Source: Agromyces cerinus (GTDB lineage: Bacteria > Actinomycetota > Actinomycetes > Actinomycetales > Microbacteriaceae). From it: a stretch of 64,000 nt of DNA. The DNA is taken from NCBI RefSeq assembly GCF_016907835.1, contig NZ_JAFBCT010000001.1:744001-808000 (forward strand), read 5' to 3'. The notes below the pieces were generated by a model. The model had not been told where the DNA came from and did not search any database. It saw only the letters and a program-made list of their open reading frames with translations. The translations under genes and the position numbers were made by a program. Within the stretch, counting starts at the first letter, position 1. Every line of letters begins with the position of its first letter. Shown here piece by piece: positions 36,208 through 45,136 of this stretch.

Positions 36208-36227
36208 GCCTTCCACAAAAAGAGCGG
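36208..36227. promoter_or_regulatory. A-tract motif upstream of accA3
   Basis: GCCTTCCACAAAAAGAGCGG lies about 28 bases upstream of the accA3 -10 box. A near copy lies at a similar distance upstream of the AccD gene (43438-43459). A five-base A run is unusual in DNA this GC-rich, and its presence before both carboxylase genes suggests a shared fatty-acid or biotin regulator. Confidence 0.45.
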
Positions 36228-36263
36228 ATGTCTCTTGCGGACACCGACAATCGACGTGCGGGC

Positions 36264-36914
36264 TCACTCGTCGGAGGGCCCGCGATTCCAGAGCGACGGC
36301 CATGCCACGCCGAGCTCCCGCACGAGGTCGCGGAGGGTCGAGAGCGAGAGGCCGACGACCGTCGACGGGTCGCCCTCGACGCGGCGGATGAAGGGACCCC
36401 CGAGACTGTCGATCGTGAAGGCGCCGGCGACGAGCAGCGGCTCGCCGGTGGCGATGTAGGCGTCGATCTCGGCCTCGTCGAGCGCCGCGAAGCGCACGGT
36501 CGCGACATCCGCTCGCCCGACGGCCCCGTTCACCCGGCCGCCGCGGTGGTCGATCAGCCAGTGGCCCGACCACAACTCGCCGTGCCCGCCGTTCTGGGCG
36601 AGCCAGCGCTGCTTCGCGACGTCGGGCAGGTGCGGCTTGCCGTGGATGGACCCGCCGGTGAGGAACGCCGAGTCGCCGCCGAGGATGAGCCCGTCGATCG
36701 GCTCCCCGCCCGGCTCGGCCCCGACGAGGGCCTCGGCCTTCGCCTGTGCGAGCAGCTGCACCATCTCTCTCGCGGCGAGCGGGCCGGACTCGGACTCGCG
36801 GGCGGCGACCACCGCCTCCTCGTCGACGCCGGGAGGTGCCGCGATCGGCTCGATGCCGGCCGCGCGAAGGGTCTGCAACCGGGCGGGGGAGGTCGAGGCG
36901 AGATAGAGGCGCAT
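36264..36914 (-). CDS. Maf family nucleotide pyrophosphatase
   Basis: House-cleaning hydrolase of non-canonical nucleoside triphosphates (216 aa). [19 protein letters not shown] is the N-terminal substrate-binding motif (usually SxSPRR, here STSPAR). GVDEE and LGGDSAF occupy the catalytic acid positions. [10 protein letters not shown] and the region [16 protein letters not shown] are the C-terminal signature. It is divergent from the methyltransferase and 97 bases upstream of accA3. Confidence 0.9.
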   Translation of the reverse strand: MRLYLASTSPARLQTLRAAGIEPIAAPPGVDEEAVVAARESESGPLAAREMVQLLAQAKAEALVGAEPGGEPIDGLILGGDSAFLTGGSIHGKPHLPDVAKQRWLAQNGGHGELWSGHWLIDHRGGRVNGAVGRADVATVRFAALDEAEIDAYIATGEPLLVAGAFTIDSLGGPFIRRVEGDPSTVVGLSLSTLRDLVRELGVAWPSLWNRGPSDE

Positions 36915-36959
36915 GCGTCCATCCTGCCCGCCGGCTCGGCGCTGTGGAATGCTCGATGC

Positions 36960-38300
36960 ATGCCAGAGAACCGTCGCCCCCGTCGAAGCGGTGGGCGCAA
37001 GCCCTCGCGATCGCCCCGCCCCGCCCCGAAGCCGCCGGCCACCGACGGCCCCGTCATCGAGCTCGAGGTCGAGCGCGTCGCGCACGGCGGCGTGTTCGTG
37101 GCCCGGCACGAGGGACGCGTCGTGTTCGTCGCCGACGCGATCCCGGGGGAGCGGGTCGCCGCTCGGGTCAGCGACCAGGGCAAGGAGAAGTTCTGGCGCG
37201 CGGAGACCGTGGAGGTGCTCGATGCATCGCCCGACCGCCGCGAGCACGTGTGGGCGGAGGCATCCGTCGACCGTGCGCCCGAACTGCGGCCCGGCGGTGC
37301 CGAGTTCGGCCACATCACCATGGCGCGGCAGCGCGGCCTGAAGGGCGAGGTGCTGCGCGAGGCGCTCTCCCGCATGGCGGGCGTCGAGGTCGACGTCGAG
37401 GTCGACCCGGTCGATCCCGCCCTCGCCCCGGGCGTCTCGAGCGACGACGGCACCGGTTGGCGCACGCGGATGCGCCTGCACGTCGGCCCAGACGGCCGTG
37501 TCGGACCGTACGCGGCCCGCAGCCACTCGATCGTGCCCGTGGCATCCGTTCCCCTCGCCGTGCCCGAACTGGCCGCTCTCGCGCCGCTCGGCGACCGCTT
37601 CCCGGGTGCCGCCGCGATCGATCTGGTCGCCCCGAGCGCTGGCGACCCCGCGATCGTCATGGTCGAGGGCGAACGCCCAGCCCGCGGCGTGCGGCCGACG
37701 ATCGAGGAGCGCGTGGGCGAGCGCAGCTTCCAGCTCGACCGCGACGGCTTCTGGCAGGTGCATCGCGGCGCGGCAGCGACGCTCACCCGGGCCGTGCAGG
37801 AGCTCATCGACGGCGACCTCTTCGACCCGCGCGCAGCCAACCACGACCTCTACGGCGGTGTCGGACTGCTCGCCGCCGCCGTCGGCGACCGCTTCGGCGA
37901 GACCGTGCGCATCACAACGGTCGAGTCCGACGCACGCGCGACCGAGCACGCCGGCGCGAACCTCTCGGAGTGGCTCGGTGCCCGCGCCGTGACCGCACGC
38001 GTCGACCGGTACCTCGCAGAGCTCGAGGCGGAGTCGAGCACCGCCGAGCGTGCGCGCCTCCGCGACGCGACGATCGTGCTCGATCCGCCGCGCTCCGGCG
38101 CTGGGCGCGAGGTCGTCGAACGGCTCGCGGAGCTGCGGCCGCGGCAGCTCGTCTACGTCGCCTGCGACCCGGTCGCGTTCGCCCGCGACGTCGGCCTCTT
38201 CCGCGAACGCGGCTACGAGCTCGACGAGCTGCGCGCCTACGACCTCTTCCCGAACACCCACCACGTCGAGGCAGTCGCCCGCCTCCGCGCTATCGTGTGA
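36960..38300 (+). CDS. TrmA/RumA-type RNA uracil-5 methyltransferase with TRAM domain
   Basis: SAM-dependent methyltransferase of the 23S rRNA/tRNA uracil-C5 group (446 aa). After about 25 basic residues a TRAM RNA-binding domain begins (IELEVERVAHGGVFVARHEGRVVFV). The catalytic part has NHDLYGGVGLLA (SAM motif), IVLDPPRSGAG and YVACDPVAFARDV, whose Cys is the expected nucleophile. QLDRDGFWQVHRGAA corresponds to the family FFQ region. The Cys cluster for an iron-sulfur site seen in RumA is not evident. Target base unknown. Confidence 0.88.
   Translation: MPENRRPRRSGGRKPSRSPRPAPKPPATDGPVIELEVERVAHGGVFVARHEGRVVFVADAIPGERVAARVSDQGKEKFWRAETVEVLDASPDRREHVWAEASVDRAPELRPGGAEFGHITMARQRGLKGEVLREALSRMAGVEVDVEVDPVDPALAPGVSSDDGTGWRTRMRLHVGPDGRVGPYAARSHSIVPVASVPLAVPELAALAPLGDRFPGAAAIDLVAPSAGDPAIVMVEGERPARGVRPTIEERVGERSFQLDRDGFWQVHRGAAATLTRAVQELIDGDLFDPRAANHDLYGGVGLLAAAVGDRFGETVRITTVESDARATEHAGANLSEWLGARAVTARVDRYLAELEAESSTAERARLRDATIVLDPPRSGAGREVVERLAELRPRQLVYVACDPVAFARDVGLFRERGYELDELRAYDLFPNTHHVEAVARLRAIV
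38291..38296 (+). promoter_or_regulatory. -10 box inside the methyltransferase end, for the response regulator
   Basis: TATCGT ends 6 bases before the GTG at 38303, so the two-component unit could be transcribed separately and leaderless although the genes nearly overlap. Confidence 0.4.
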
Positions 38301-38302
38301 AC

Positions 38303-39010
38303 GTGGAAGAGGGGGACGTCGGGGCTGCGCCGCCGACACGAGCATCGGATGCAGCGGCGACGGTCGCGATCGTCGACGACCACGAAGCGGTGCGACTCGG
38401 CCTGCGCGCGGCGTGCCGCGACGCGGGCTACGACGTGGTGGTCGACGCCGCGAGCGTGCCGGAGCTGCTCGAGGGCCTCGCCGGTCGCGCGTGCGACGTG
38501 GTCGTGCTCGACCTCTCGCTCGGCGACGGTTCCTCGGTGACCGAGAACGTGCGGGCCGTGCTCGCCACCGGCAGCGCCGTGCTCGTGCACAGCATCGCCG
38601 ATCGCGTCGCGGCGGTGCGCGAGTCGCTCGCGGCAGGTGCCGCCGGCGTGATCCCGAAGGCCTCGCCGATGTCCGCGGTGATCAGCGCGATCGCCACGGT
38701 CGCCAGGGGCGAGGTGCTCAACAACGTCGAGTGGGCGAGCGCCATCGAGGCCGATCGCGACTTCGCGAAGGCACAGCTCGGTCGCCGCGAGCACGACGTG
38801 CTGCACCTGTACGCGTCGGGGCTCCCGCTGAAGCTCGTCGCGGCCCAGCTCGGCATCGCGCACTCGACGGCCCGCGAGTACCTCGACCGCGTTCGGGCGA
38901 AGTACATCGAGGTCGGCCGCCCTGCGCCGACGAAGGTCGACCTGCTGCGCCGTGCCGTCGAAGACGGGATCCTCCCCGGACTCGACGATGGTGGAGATGC
39001 CCGCCGTTGA
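38303..39010 (+). CDS. LuxR/NarL-type response regulator
   Basis: DNA-binding response regulator (235 aa). The receiver domain has the acidic pair in IVDDHEA, the phosphoacceptor Asp70 in VVLDLSLG and the conserved Lys in IPKAS. A LuxR-type helix-turn-helix follows (LGRREHDVLHLYASGLPLKLVAAQLGI then STAREYLDRVRAKY). GTG at 38303 is preferred because of the -10 box 6 bases upstream; GTG at 38297, overlapping the methyltransferase stop, is the alternative. The sensor kinase gene starts within its 3' end. Confidence 0.92.
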   Translation: MEEGDVGAAPPTRASDAAATVAIVDDHEAVRLGLRAACRDAGYDVVVDAASVPELLEGLAGRACDVVVLDLSLGDGSSVTENVRAVLATGSAVLVHSIADRVAAVRESLAAGAAGVIPKASPMSAVISAIATVARGEVLNNVEWASAIEADRDFAKAQLGRREHDVLHLYASGLPLKLVAAQLGIAHSTAREYLDRVRAKYIEVGRPAPTKVDLLRRAVEDGILPGLDDGGDARR

Positions 39011-40229
39011 CTGGCGGGTGACGCGACTCTCGCGTCGCCGCTCCACGGTGACCCGGGCCCAGGTCGAGACCGTCGTGGGCCGTGCGCTCGGCCTGTTCGG
39101 GCTCGTGTTCGGAGCCCAGACCGTGCCGATGGCGCTCGTGCAGGCCGGCGCGCTCATGCCCGGCGCAGGTGCCGCGCTCATGGCGGTGATGTACGGCGCG
39201 ATCGTCGGCCTCGCGGTCGCGACCGTCACGAAGGTCGCGGTGCGCACCGCGTGCCTCGCCTTCGCGCTGCTGTACGCGCTCGCACTCGTGGCATGGCCGT
39301 TCCTCGTCGACGATCCGGGGGCCCTCGACGGTGCCGCGCCGTGGCTGTACTACCTGTGCACCGTCGCGACCACGGCAGCGGTCGTCGCGGTACCGCCGGC
39401 CTGGGCGGCCGTGTACACGCTCGTCGTTCCGGCGGGGTACGGGGTGATCCGACTCCTGCCGTCCGGTGGCGACGCCGGACCGCTGCTCGCGGTGCTCGAC
39501 GCGATGTACGCGGTCGTGCTGGGCGTCGTCGTGCTCGTCATCGTGACGATGCTGCGCCAGGCCGCCGGAGCGGTCGACGGCGCGCAGGAGGCGGCCCTGG
39601 AACGCTACGACGTGGCCGCGCGCCTGCATGCGAACGAGATCGAGCGGGTCAAGGTCGACGCGCTCGTGCACGACAGCGTGCTGACCACCCTGCTCTCCGC
39701 TGCGGCGGCGACGACGCCCGACCAGCAGCAGCTCGCGGCGCGGATGGCCCGCGACGCCGTGCAGCGACTCGACGAGGCAGGCGCCACCGGGCCCCGGGCG
39801 CTCGACCGGGTCGGGCTTCCCGTGCTGGTGCGGCGGCTGCGCGCCGCGCTCACGACGTTCACCACGCCGTTCACGGTGCGCGTCGTGAACGCCGGCGGAG
39901 TCGAGTTGCCGGTCGAGGCCGTCGAGGCCCTGTACGCGGCGGCCGTGCAGGCCATGGTCAACAGCCTGCAACACGCCGACGAGCCGGGCCTGTCCACGAG
40001 ACGCGAGCTCCGCATCAGGGGCGTGCGCGCAGGCGGCTGCGTCATCGAGATTGCCGACAGCGGCCGCGGGTTCATCATCGAGCAGGTGCCCGCCGAGCGC
40101 CTCGGCCTGCGCGTCTCGATCGAGGAGCGAATGGTCAACGCGGGCGGTGCCGCGCACGTCGAGTCGCGCATCGGACACGGGACGACGGTCACCCTGGCGT
40201 GGCCGCAGGGGGCGGGTGGCGGCGCATGA
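38988..40229 (+). CDS. Membrane sensor histidine kinase
   Basis: Sensor partner of the preceding regulator (413 aa). About six hydrophobic segments occupy residues 25-190 with no large extracellular domain. A cytoplasmic helix contains VKVDALVHDSV, with His228 as likely phosphoacceptor. The ATPase part has VNSLQHA (N box) and ADSGRGFI (G1 box) and ends with SRIGHGTTVTLAW. Start is ATG at 38988 or 38997, both inside the regulator gene. The signal sensed is unknown. The next gene overlaps its stop by four bases. Confidence 0.9.
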   Translation: MVEMPAVDWRVTRLSRRRSTVTRAQVETVVGRALGLFGLVFGAQTVPMALVQAGALMPGAGAALMAVMYGAIVGLAVATVTKVAVRTACLAFALLYALALVAWPFLVDDPGALDGAAPWLYYLCTVATTAAVVAVPPAWAAVYTLVVPAGYGVIRLLPSGGDAGPLLAVLDAMYAVVLGVVVLVIVTMLRQAAGAVDGAQEAALERYDVAARLHANEIERVKVDALVHDSVLTTLLSAAAATTPDQQQLAARMARDAVQRLDEAGATGPRALDRVGLPVLVRRLRAALTTFTTPFTVRVVNAGGVELPVEAVEALYAAAVQAMVNSLQHADEPGLSTRRELRIRGVRAGGCVIEIADSGRGFIIEQVPAERLGLRVSIEERMVNAGGAAHVESRIGHGTTVTLAWPQGAGGGA

Positions 40230-41230
40230 TCTCCATTCCCCGCTGGCTGCTGCTCGTGCTCGGCGCCCTGTTCTCGGCCTACCACGTCGTGCTCGGCATC
40301 TACTCCCTGGGCCAGGCAGCGTCGCCGTGGCCCGCGGTCGTGGCGCTGCTGCTCTACTCGACGGCCACGACGCTGAGCCTCTGGCCCGCGAAGCGCGTGC
40401 GCATGCCCGACTGGCTCGCGGCGTTCGACCTCGCCGTCTCCATCGTGATGCCGTTGCTGGTGACGAGCCAGCTCGACCCCGCCGCCGAGAACGGGTACGC
40501 CACGTGGTACGTCGCCGCGGTCGGCACGCTCATGACCATCACCGCGGCGAGGCGTCAGCTGACGGCGGCATGGCTCGGGGTCATCGCGCTCGCGGTGTAG
40601 AGCATCGTCTGGGCGGGGCCGTTCTCGCTCGGCGGGCTCGGCGTGATCGGCAGCATCGTCTGGGTGGGCATCGCGCACATGCTGACCAGTGCGCTGACCA
40701 GTGCCGCGCGCGAGACGCGGCGCTACGCGCAGGCAGAGCGGGAGGCCGCTGCATGGCAGGCCGCGCAGGACGCCCACCTGTTCGAGGGGCGAATGCGCCT
40801 GGCGCACACGAATCGACTCGCAGCGCCGATGCTGCGCCGCATCGCGGATCGCGGCGGCGCGCTCACCGCGGCGCAGCAGGCCGAGTGTCGCATGCTGGAG
40901 GCGGCCATCCGTGATGAGATCCGCGGCCGGATGCTGCTGACCGATGCGGTGCGGTTCGAGGTGCAGCGCGCCCGCGCCCGCGGCATGACCGTCACCCTCC
41001 TCGACGAGGGCGGAATCGACGACCTCGACGAGGCGACGCGGAATCGGGTGCTCTCGCGTCTCGCCGACGCGGTCGCGGGCTCGTCGGCCGATCGGATCAT
41101 CGTGCGCACGGCGGCTGAGGCGTCGCCCGTTGCGGTCACGGTCGTGGGGCTCCGCGAGTCGGTCGGCGCCGCGGCGGACACCGACGAGGCCGAGGTCGAG
41201 CTGTGGCTGGAGATCCCTCGGGAGTTCTGA
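40226..41230 (+). pseudogene. Two-component-associated membrane protein interrupted by an in-frame TAG
   Basis: Third gene of the two-component unit. The ATG at 40226 overlaps the kinase stop. Reading is open for 124 codons with three to four hydrophobic segments, then meets TAG at 40598-40600. The same frame continues without a stop to 41230 and still codes: SIVWAGPFSLGGLGVIGSIVWVGIAHML completes a membrane segment, followed by about 180 cytoplasmic residues. One substitution of TGG to TAG would explain it. Alternatives are amber readthrough, or two separate proteins with restart at GTG 40643. The C-terminal part resembles a degenerate kinase-like module; I cannot name it. Confidence 0.75.
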
Positions 41231-41275
41231 ACCCGGCCGGGAGTGAACCCGGCTGGGAGTGAACCCGGCTGGACA
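41228..41275 (+). repeat. Three tandem 16-bp copies starting at a stop codon
   Basis: TGAACCCGGCCGGGAG, TGAACCCGGCTGGGAG and TGAACCCGGCTGGACA follow each other, and the TGA of the first is the stop codon of the interrupted membrane-protein gene. It parallels the stop-containing repeat at 25373-25426. Confidence 0.8.
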
Positions 41276-41557
41276 TGAAGGTGGGGGGCCGATCCGAGAT
41301 CGACCCCCCATCAAGCCCGAGTCACCGCGACAACCCGAATGTCGCCCTGACTCGCCCCCAACTGCCATCGGTTACCCGACCGGTGGCGGTGGCGACTCCT
41401 GTGGAGCCTGCACTGTCCATATTGGTGCACGATCCGAAATTCGCACAGTCATCATTTCGGGGGACAAGCGCTGTCCCCCATTCTCCGAATCCGAGACGTT
41501 CCGGGCGCAGGACACGAAGCGGCGCCGCCCGGCCACCGGATTTCGGGGGACATCCGG
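41231..41557. other. Non-coding gap with hairpins and GGGGGACA motifs
   Basis: No gene seen. It holds the end of a tandem repeat, a terminator, a hairpin GGGGGACA-AGCGC-TGTCCCCC (41459-41479) and two copies of ATTTCGGGGGACA (41454-41466, 41539-41551). The same TGTCCCCC word occurs three times in the gap at the left end of the window. Confidence 0.6.
41283..41309. terminator. Terminator between the two-component unit and accE
   Basis: Arms GGGGGGCCGATC and GATCGACCCCCC pair with one mismatch around a CGA loop; it lies between convergent units. Confidence 0.65.
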
Positions 41558-41785
41558 TCAGGCTCCGGCGCGCGCCCAGCGGCCGGGCCCGACCTCAAGC
41601 GGCCGGCGCATGGCGCCACCGCTGCGGACCCAGGCGCTGCGGCCCGGGTCGACGGATGCCTCGGCCGCCGTCTGCTCGTCGAGGGCAGAGAGCAGCACGG
41701 CGGTGACCGCTGCGGCGTCTTCAGGGGTGACCACTCGGGTCTCGAAGCGCAGCGCGTCAGCGCGTTCGTCGATGTCGTCGCTCAT
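41558..41785 (-). CDS. accE: Acyl-CoA carboxylase epsilon subunit
   Basis: Small subunit (75 aa) that in actinobacteria stabilises the alpha-beta acyl-CoA carboxylase complex. The family pattern is visible: RVVTPEDAAAVTAVLLSAL near the N terminus, then SAWVRSGGAMRRPLEVGPGRWARAG at the C terminus. It follows the beta-subunit gene by 11 bases in the same direction, as accE5 follows accD5 in M. tuberculosis. Short and variable, so the call rests on pattern plus position. Confidence 0.88.
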   Translation of the reverse strand: MSDDIDERADALRFETRVVTPEDAAAVTAVLLSALDEQTAAEASVDPGRSAWVRSGGAMRRPLEVGPGRWARAGA

Positions 41786-41796
41786 GTCGTTCGCCC

Positions 41797-43395
41797 CTAC
41801 AGCGGGATGTTCCCGTGCTTCTTGGCCGGCAGGCTCGCGCGCTTCGTGCGGAGCGCCCGGAGCGCCTTCACGACGGCCACGCGGGTCGCCGCGGGCTCGA
41901 TCACGCCGTCGAGCTCGCCGCGTTCGGCGGCGAGGAAGGGCGAGGCCACGTTGTACGTGTACTCGTTGGCGAGCTTCGTGCGCACGGCCGCGACATCTTC
42001 GCCGGCCTCTTCTGCGCGCTTGATCTCACCGCGGTAGAGGATGTTCACGGCGCCCTGACCGCCCATGACGGCGATCTCGGCGGTCGGCCAGGCGAGGTTG
42101 ATGTCGGCGCCGAGCTGCTTGGAGCCCATGACGATGTAGGCGCCGCCGTAGGCCTTGCGCGTGATGACCGTGACGAGCGGCACGGTGGCCTCGGCGTAGG
42201 CGTAGAGCAGCTTCGCGCCGCGTCGGATGACGCCGGTCCACTCCTGATCGGTGCCCGGGAGGTAACCCGGCACGTCGACGAGGGTCAGGATCGGGATCGA
42301 GAACGCGTCGCAGAATCGCACGAAGCGCGAGGCCTTCTCGCCGGCCGCGATGTTCAGCGTGCCCGCCATCTGGCTCGGCTGGTTGGCGATGATGCCGACC
42401 GAGCGACCCTCGATGCGGGCGAAGCCCACGACGATGTTCGGGGCGAAGAGGGGCTGCACCTCGAGGAAGTCCCCGTGGTCGACGATGCCCTCGATGACCG
42501 AGTGCATGTCGTAGGGCTGGTTCGGCGAATCGGGGATGACGGTGTTCAGGCGCCGGTCTTCGTCGGTGATCTCGAGTTCGACCTCGGCGTCGTACACCGG
42601 GGCATCCGTCATGTTGTTGTCGGGAAGGAACGAGATGAGGGTGCGCGCGTAGTCGAGCGCGTCGGACTCGTCGCTCGCGAGGTAGTGGGCGACGCCCGAG
42701 ACGGTGTTGTGGGTGAGCGCGCCGCCGAGCTCCTCCATGCCGACGTCCTCGCCCGTGACGGTCTTGATGACGTCGGGTCCGGTGACGAACATCTGGCTGG
42801 TCTTGTCGACCATGATCACGAAGTCGGTGAGGGCGGGGGAGTACACCGCGCCGCCGGCGGCAGGGCCGCAGACGATCGAGATCTGCGGGATGACGCCCGA
42901 CGCCTGGGTGTTGCGGCGGAAGATCTCGCCGTACTTGCCGAGGGCGACGACGCCCTCCTGGATGCGGGCTCCGCCCGAGTCGAGGATGCCGATGATCGGC
43001 ACCCCCGTCTTCAGCGCGAGCTCCATGACCTTGATGATCTTCTCGCCTGCGACCTCGCCGAGCGAGCCGCCGAAGATCGTGAAGTCCTGCGAGTACACGG
43101 CCACCTGGCGGCCGTGGATGGTGCCGGTGCCCGTGACGACGGCGTCGCCGTAGGGGCGCTTGCCCTCCATGCCGAACGCGTGCGTGCGGTGCCGCACGAA
43201 CTCGTCGAGCTCGACGAACGAGCCTGGGTCGAGCAGCTCGGCGATGCGCTCGCGCGCTGTCATCTTGCCCTTGGCATGCTGCTTCTCGATCGCCGCCTCA
43301 CCCGACGCCGTCACGGCTTCGTGGTAGCGCAGCTTGAGGTCGGCGAGCTTGCCGGCGGTCGTGGAGAGGTTGGGGCCGTCAGTCGCTTCGGTCAC
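41797..43395 (-). CDS. Acyl-CoA carboxylase carboxyltransferase (beta) subunit
   Basis: Transfers the carboxyl group from biotin to acetyl- or propionyl-CoA (532 aa, AccD5/PccB family). [18 protein letters not shown] and [11 protein letters not shown] form the biotin/CoA oxyanion region of the N-terminal crotonase-like half; [30 protein letters not shown] and [13 protein letters not shown] are C-terminal counterparts. The open frame extends to 43419, but the GTG at 43395 is 7 bases after TAGAGT and is preferred. Substrate choice between acetyl- and propionyl-CoA cannot be read with certainty. Confidence 0.94.
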   Translation of the reverse strand: MTEATDGPNLSTTAGKLADLKLRYHEAVTASGEAAIEKQHAKGKMTARERIAELLDPGSFVELDEFVRHRTHAFGMEGKRPYGDAVVTGTGTIHGRQVAVYSQDFTIFGGSLGEVAGEKIIKVMELALKTGVPIIGILDSGGARIQEGVVALGKYGEIFRRNTQASGVIPQISIVCGPAAGGAVYSPALTDFVIMVDKTSQMFVTGPDVIKTVTGEDVGMEELGGALTHNTVSGVAHYLASDESDALDYARTLISFLPDNNMTDAPVYDAEVELEITDEDRRLNTVIPDSPNQPYDMHSVIEGIVDHGDFLEVQPLFAPNIVVGFARIEGRSVGIIANQPSQMAGTLNIAAGEKASRFVRFCDAFSIPILTLVDVPGYLPGTDQEWTGVIRRGAKLLYAYAEATVPLVTVITRKAYGGAYIVMGSKQLGADINLAWPTAEIAVMGGQGAVNILYRGEIKRAEEAGEDVAAVRTKLANEYTYNVASPFLAAERGELDGVIEPAATRVAVVKALRALRTKRASLPAKKHGNIPL

Positions 43396-43402
43396 GCCGT
43401 TC

Positions 43403-43408
43403 ACTCTA
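43403..43408 (-). promoter_or_regulatory. -10 box of the accD-accE unit, leaderless arrangement
   Basis: TAGAGT on the minus strand, 7 bases before the GTG at 43395. It lies inside the longest open frame, arguing against the upstream ATG. Confidence 0.5.
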
Positions 43409-43437
43409 CCGCTGAGCACTTGGCCGACTTCCTTGAC

Positions 43438-43459
43438 GGATTCCTACAAAAACAGCCGC
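43438..43459. promoter_or_regulatory. A-tract motif between accD and birA
   Basis: TTCCTACAAAAACAGC sits about 30 bases upstream of the accD -10 box and 48 bases upstream of the birA -10 box. It matches TTCCACAAAAAGAGC upstream of accA3 with one base inserted. Confidence 0.45.
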
Positions 43460-43505
43460 GCCTCTGGTGGCAATCGCCATGCGCGTGGGCTCGCGCACGG
43501 CTGGG

Positions 43506-43511
43506 TAGGGT
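43506..43511 (+). promoter_or_regulatory. -10 box of birA, leaderless arrangement
   Basis: TAGGGT ends 6 bases before the birA ATG. Confidence 0.5.
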
Positions 43512-43517
43512 GATCGC

Positions 43518-44468
43518 ATGGATTGGGAGCGATCGCGCGCGGCGGTGCTGCGGTTCGAGTTCCGCGACGAGGTCGGATCGACGAACGACGAGCTGCGTGC
43601 AGCCGCGAGCGGTCCGGATGCCGCGGAGTGGGGCCACGGTGCCGCGCTCGTCACCGACAACCAGACGCACGGGCGAGGCCGTCTCGGCCGGGTCTGGCTG
43701 GCCCCCACGGGCAAGACCCTCGCGATCTCGGTGCTCCTGCGCCCCGAACTCGACGGCGGTGCGCCGCTGCCGCCCGACGCCTACGGCTGGATCCCGCTCA
43801 TCGCAGGGGCGGCGATGACCGAGGCGGTGCGTCGCGCCGTCGAGCTGCACGTGCCGCCGGGCACGGCGGGCACCGGTGGTGCGACGGTCGGTTCGACGTC
43901 GTCGCCGGCCGAGCAGGAGGCGCCCGCGGCATCCGCGCGCCCGAGCCGTCGGCGTCTCCGTGCCGAGGAGGCCGAAGGGCCCGACGACAGCGGCGGGGTC
44001 GACGTCGAGCTCAAGTGGCCGAACGACGTGCTCGTGTCGGGGTACAAGATCTGCGGCATCCTCTCCGAACTGCTGCCGGACTCCGGGGCGGTCATCGTCG
44101 GCGCCGGCCTCAACCTCACCCTCGACGAACACGACCTGCCCACCCTGACCTCCACGTCGCTGCTCCTCGTCACCGGCGCGCAGCCCGACGCCGACGCCGT
44201 GCTCGCCGACTACCTCGCCACGTTCCTCGAGATGTTCGGCGCATTCGTGGCGTCGGGGGCGGATGCCGCGGCGAGTGGTGTGGCCGCCCGGGTCGCCGAG
44301 CTCTGCGGCACGATCGGCAGTGAGGTGCGCGTCGAACTGCCGGGCGACCGGGAACTCCTCGGGCACGCGGAGCGGCTCGACGTCGACGGCCGACTCGTCG
44401 TGATCGACCGTGAGAACGGCGAGCCGTGGTCTGTCGCCGCGGGAGACGTGACCCACCTGCGGTATTAA
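43518..44468 (+). CDS. birA: Biotin--[acetyl-CoA-carboxylase] ligase
   Basis: Attaches biotin to the carrier lysine of AccA3-type subunits (316 aa). STNDELR, the biotinyl-AMP loop HGRGRLGRVW (residues 51-60) and KWPNDVLVSGYKICGIL (166-182) are the catalytic motifs, and a C-terminal SH3-like segment follows. There is no N-terminal helix-turn-helix, so it is a monofunctional ligase rather than a biotin repressor. Residues 112-160 are a Gly/Ser/Ala/Glu-rich insertion not usual in the family. It is divergent from its substrate's partner gene accD. Confidence 0.93.
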   Translation: MDWERSRAAVLRFEFRDEVGSTNDELRAAASGPDAAEWGHGAALVTDNQTHGRGRLGRVWLAPTGKTLAISVLLRPELDGGAPLPPDAYGWIPLIAGAAMTEAVRRAVELHVPPGTAGTGGATVGSTSSPAEQEAPAASARPSRRRLRAEEAEGPDDSGGVDVELKWPNDVLVSGYKICGILSELLPDSGAVIVGAGLNLTLDEHDLPTLTSTSLLLVTGAQPDADAVLADYLATFLEMFGAFVASGADAAASGVAARVAELCGTIGSEVRVELPGDRELLGHAERLDVDGRLVVIDRENGEPWSVAAGDVTHLRY

Positions 44469-44469
44469 T
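44463..44469 (+). promoter_or_regulatory. -10 box of the PH-domain gene, leaderless arrangement
   Basis: TATTAAT, overlapping the birA stop codon, ends 6 bases before the next ATG. Confidence 0.45.
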
Positions 44470-44475
44470 GGGCGT

Positions 44476-45039
44476 ATGAGGCCTGCCGTGACACCCGAGT
44501 CGGTCGTGCCGGCGGCGCAGCCGCCCGAGCGCGTCGTCGCGAGGCTGCGACGGCACGCCCGAGTGCTGATCCTTCCCTCGATCCTGCTCATCGCGGTCGC
44601 CGGGGCGGCCGCCTACGGTGCGAGCATCGTCCGCGAGGCCTGGCAGGTGCTCGCGGTCATCGGCGGGGCGCTGCTCATCGTGCTGCTCGGCTCGTTCCTG
44701 CCGTTCCTCGCCTGGCTCACGCGGCGCACGACGATCACGACCCGGCGGGTCATCGGCCGAAGCGGCGTCTGGGTGCGCGTGCGGCAGGAGATGCTGCTGA
44801 GTCGAGGGCGCGACGTCACGGTGCGTCGAACCTGGGGCCAGGGCGCCTTCGGATCGGGCGACGTGCAGATCGACACGGGCCACGAGAAGCCGTTCGTGCT
44901 GAAGGACGTGCCGAAGCCCGCGCTCGTGCAGGGCGCGCTGCAGGAGCTCATGGGCGAGGAGCAATCGCGCGTCGCAGAGCGTCGGCGCGCCGAGCAGACG
45001 ATGCTCGACGGCGACACCGTGGCCTGGGGCGGACGCTGA
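44476..45039 (+). CDS. Membrane protein with bacterial PH domain
   Basis: Protein of 187 aa with two hydrophobic segments (about residues 30-50 and 56-78) followed by a bPH2-like beta domain (RRTTITTRRVIGRSGVWVRVRQEMLLSRGRDVTVRRTWGQ). The last 30 residues are charged. It corresponds in position and architecture to Rv3278c beside birA in M. tuberculosis. Function unknown; this fold usually mediates envelope or membrane protein contacts. Confidence 0.8.
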   Translation: MRPAVTPESVVPAAQPPERVVARLRRHARVLILPSILLIAVAGAAAYGASIVREAWQVLAVIGGALLIVLLGSFLPFLAWLTRRTTITTRRVIGRSGVWVRVRQEMLLSRGRDVTVRRTWGQGAFGSGDVQIDTGHEKPFVLKDVPKPALVQGALQELMGEEQSRVAERRRAEQTMLDGDTVAWGGR

Positions 45040-45136
45040 ACCTGAGCGATCGTGCAGCGGGACGTCGATAAAGGACGTAACGTGGACAGGTGGTCTCGCG
45101 TCGCCCGAGCGCGAGCCGCACGATGAAGGGTTTCTC

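Noticed and set aside
36167..36508. N-terminal extension of accA3
   Set aside because: The extension is Arg/Ser/Pro-rich, overlaps maf, and the conserved biotin carboxylase start is at 36166.
40643..41230. Separate gene restarting after the amber codon
   Set aside because: Kept only as an alternative; the same reading frame and continuous membrane segment favour one interrupted gene.
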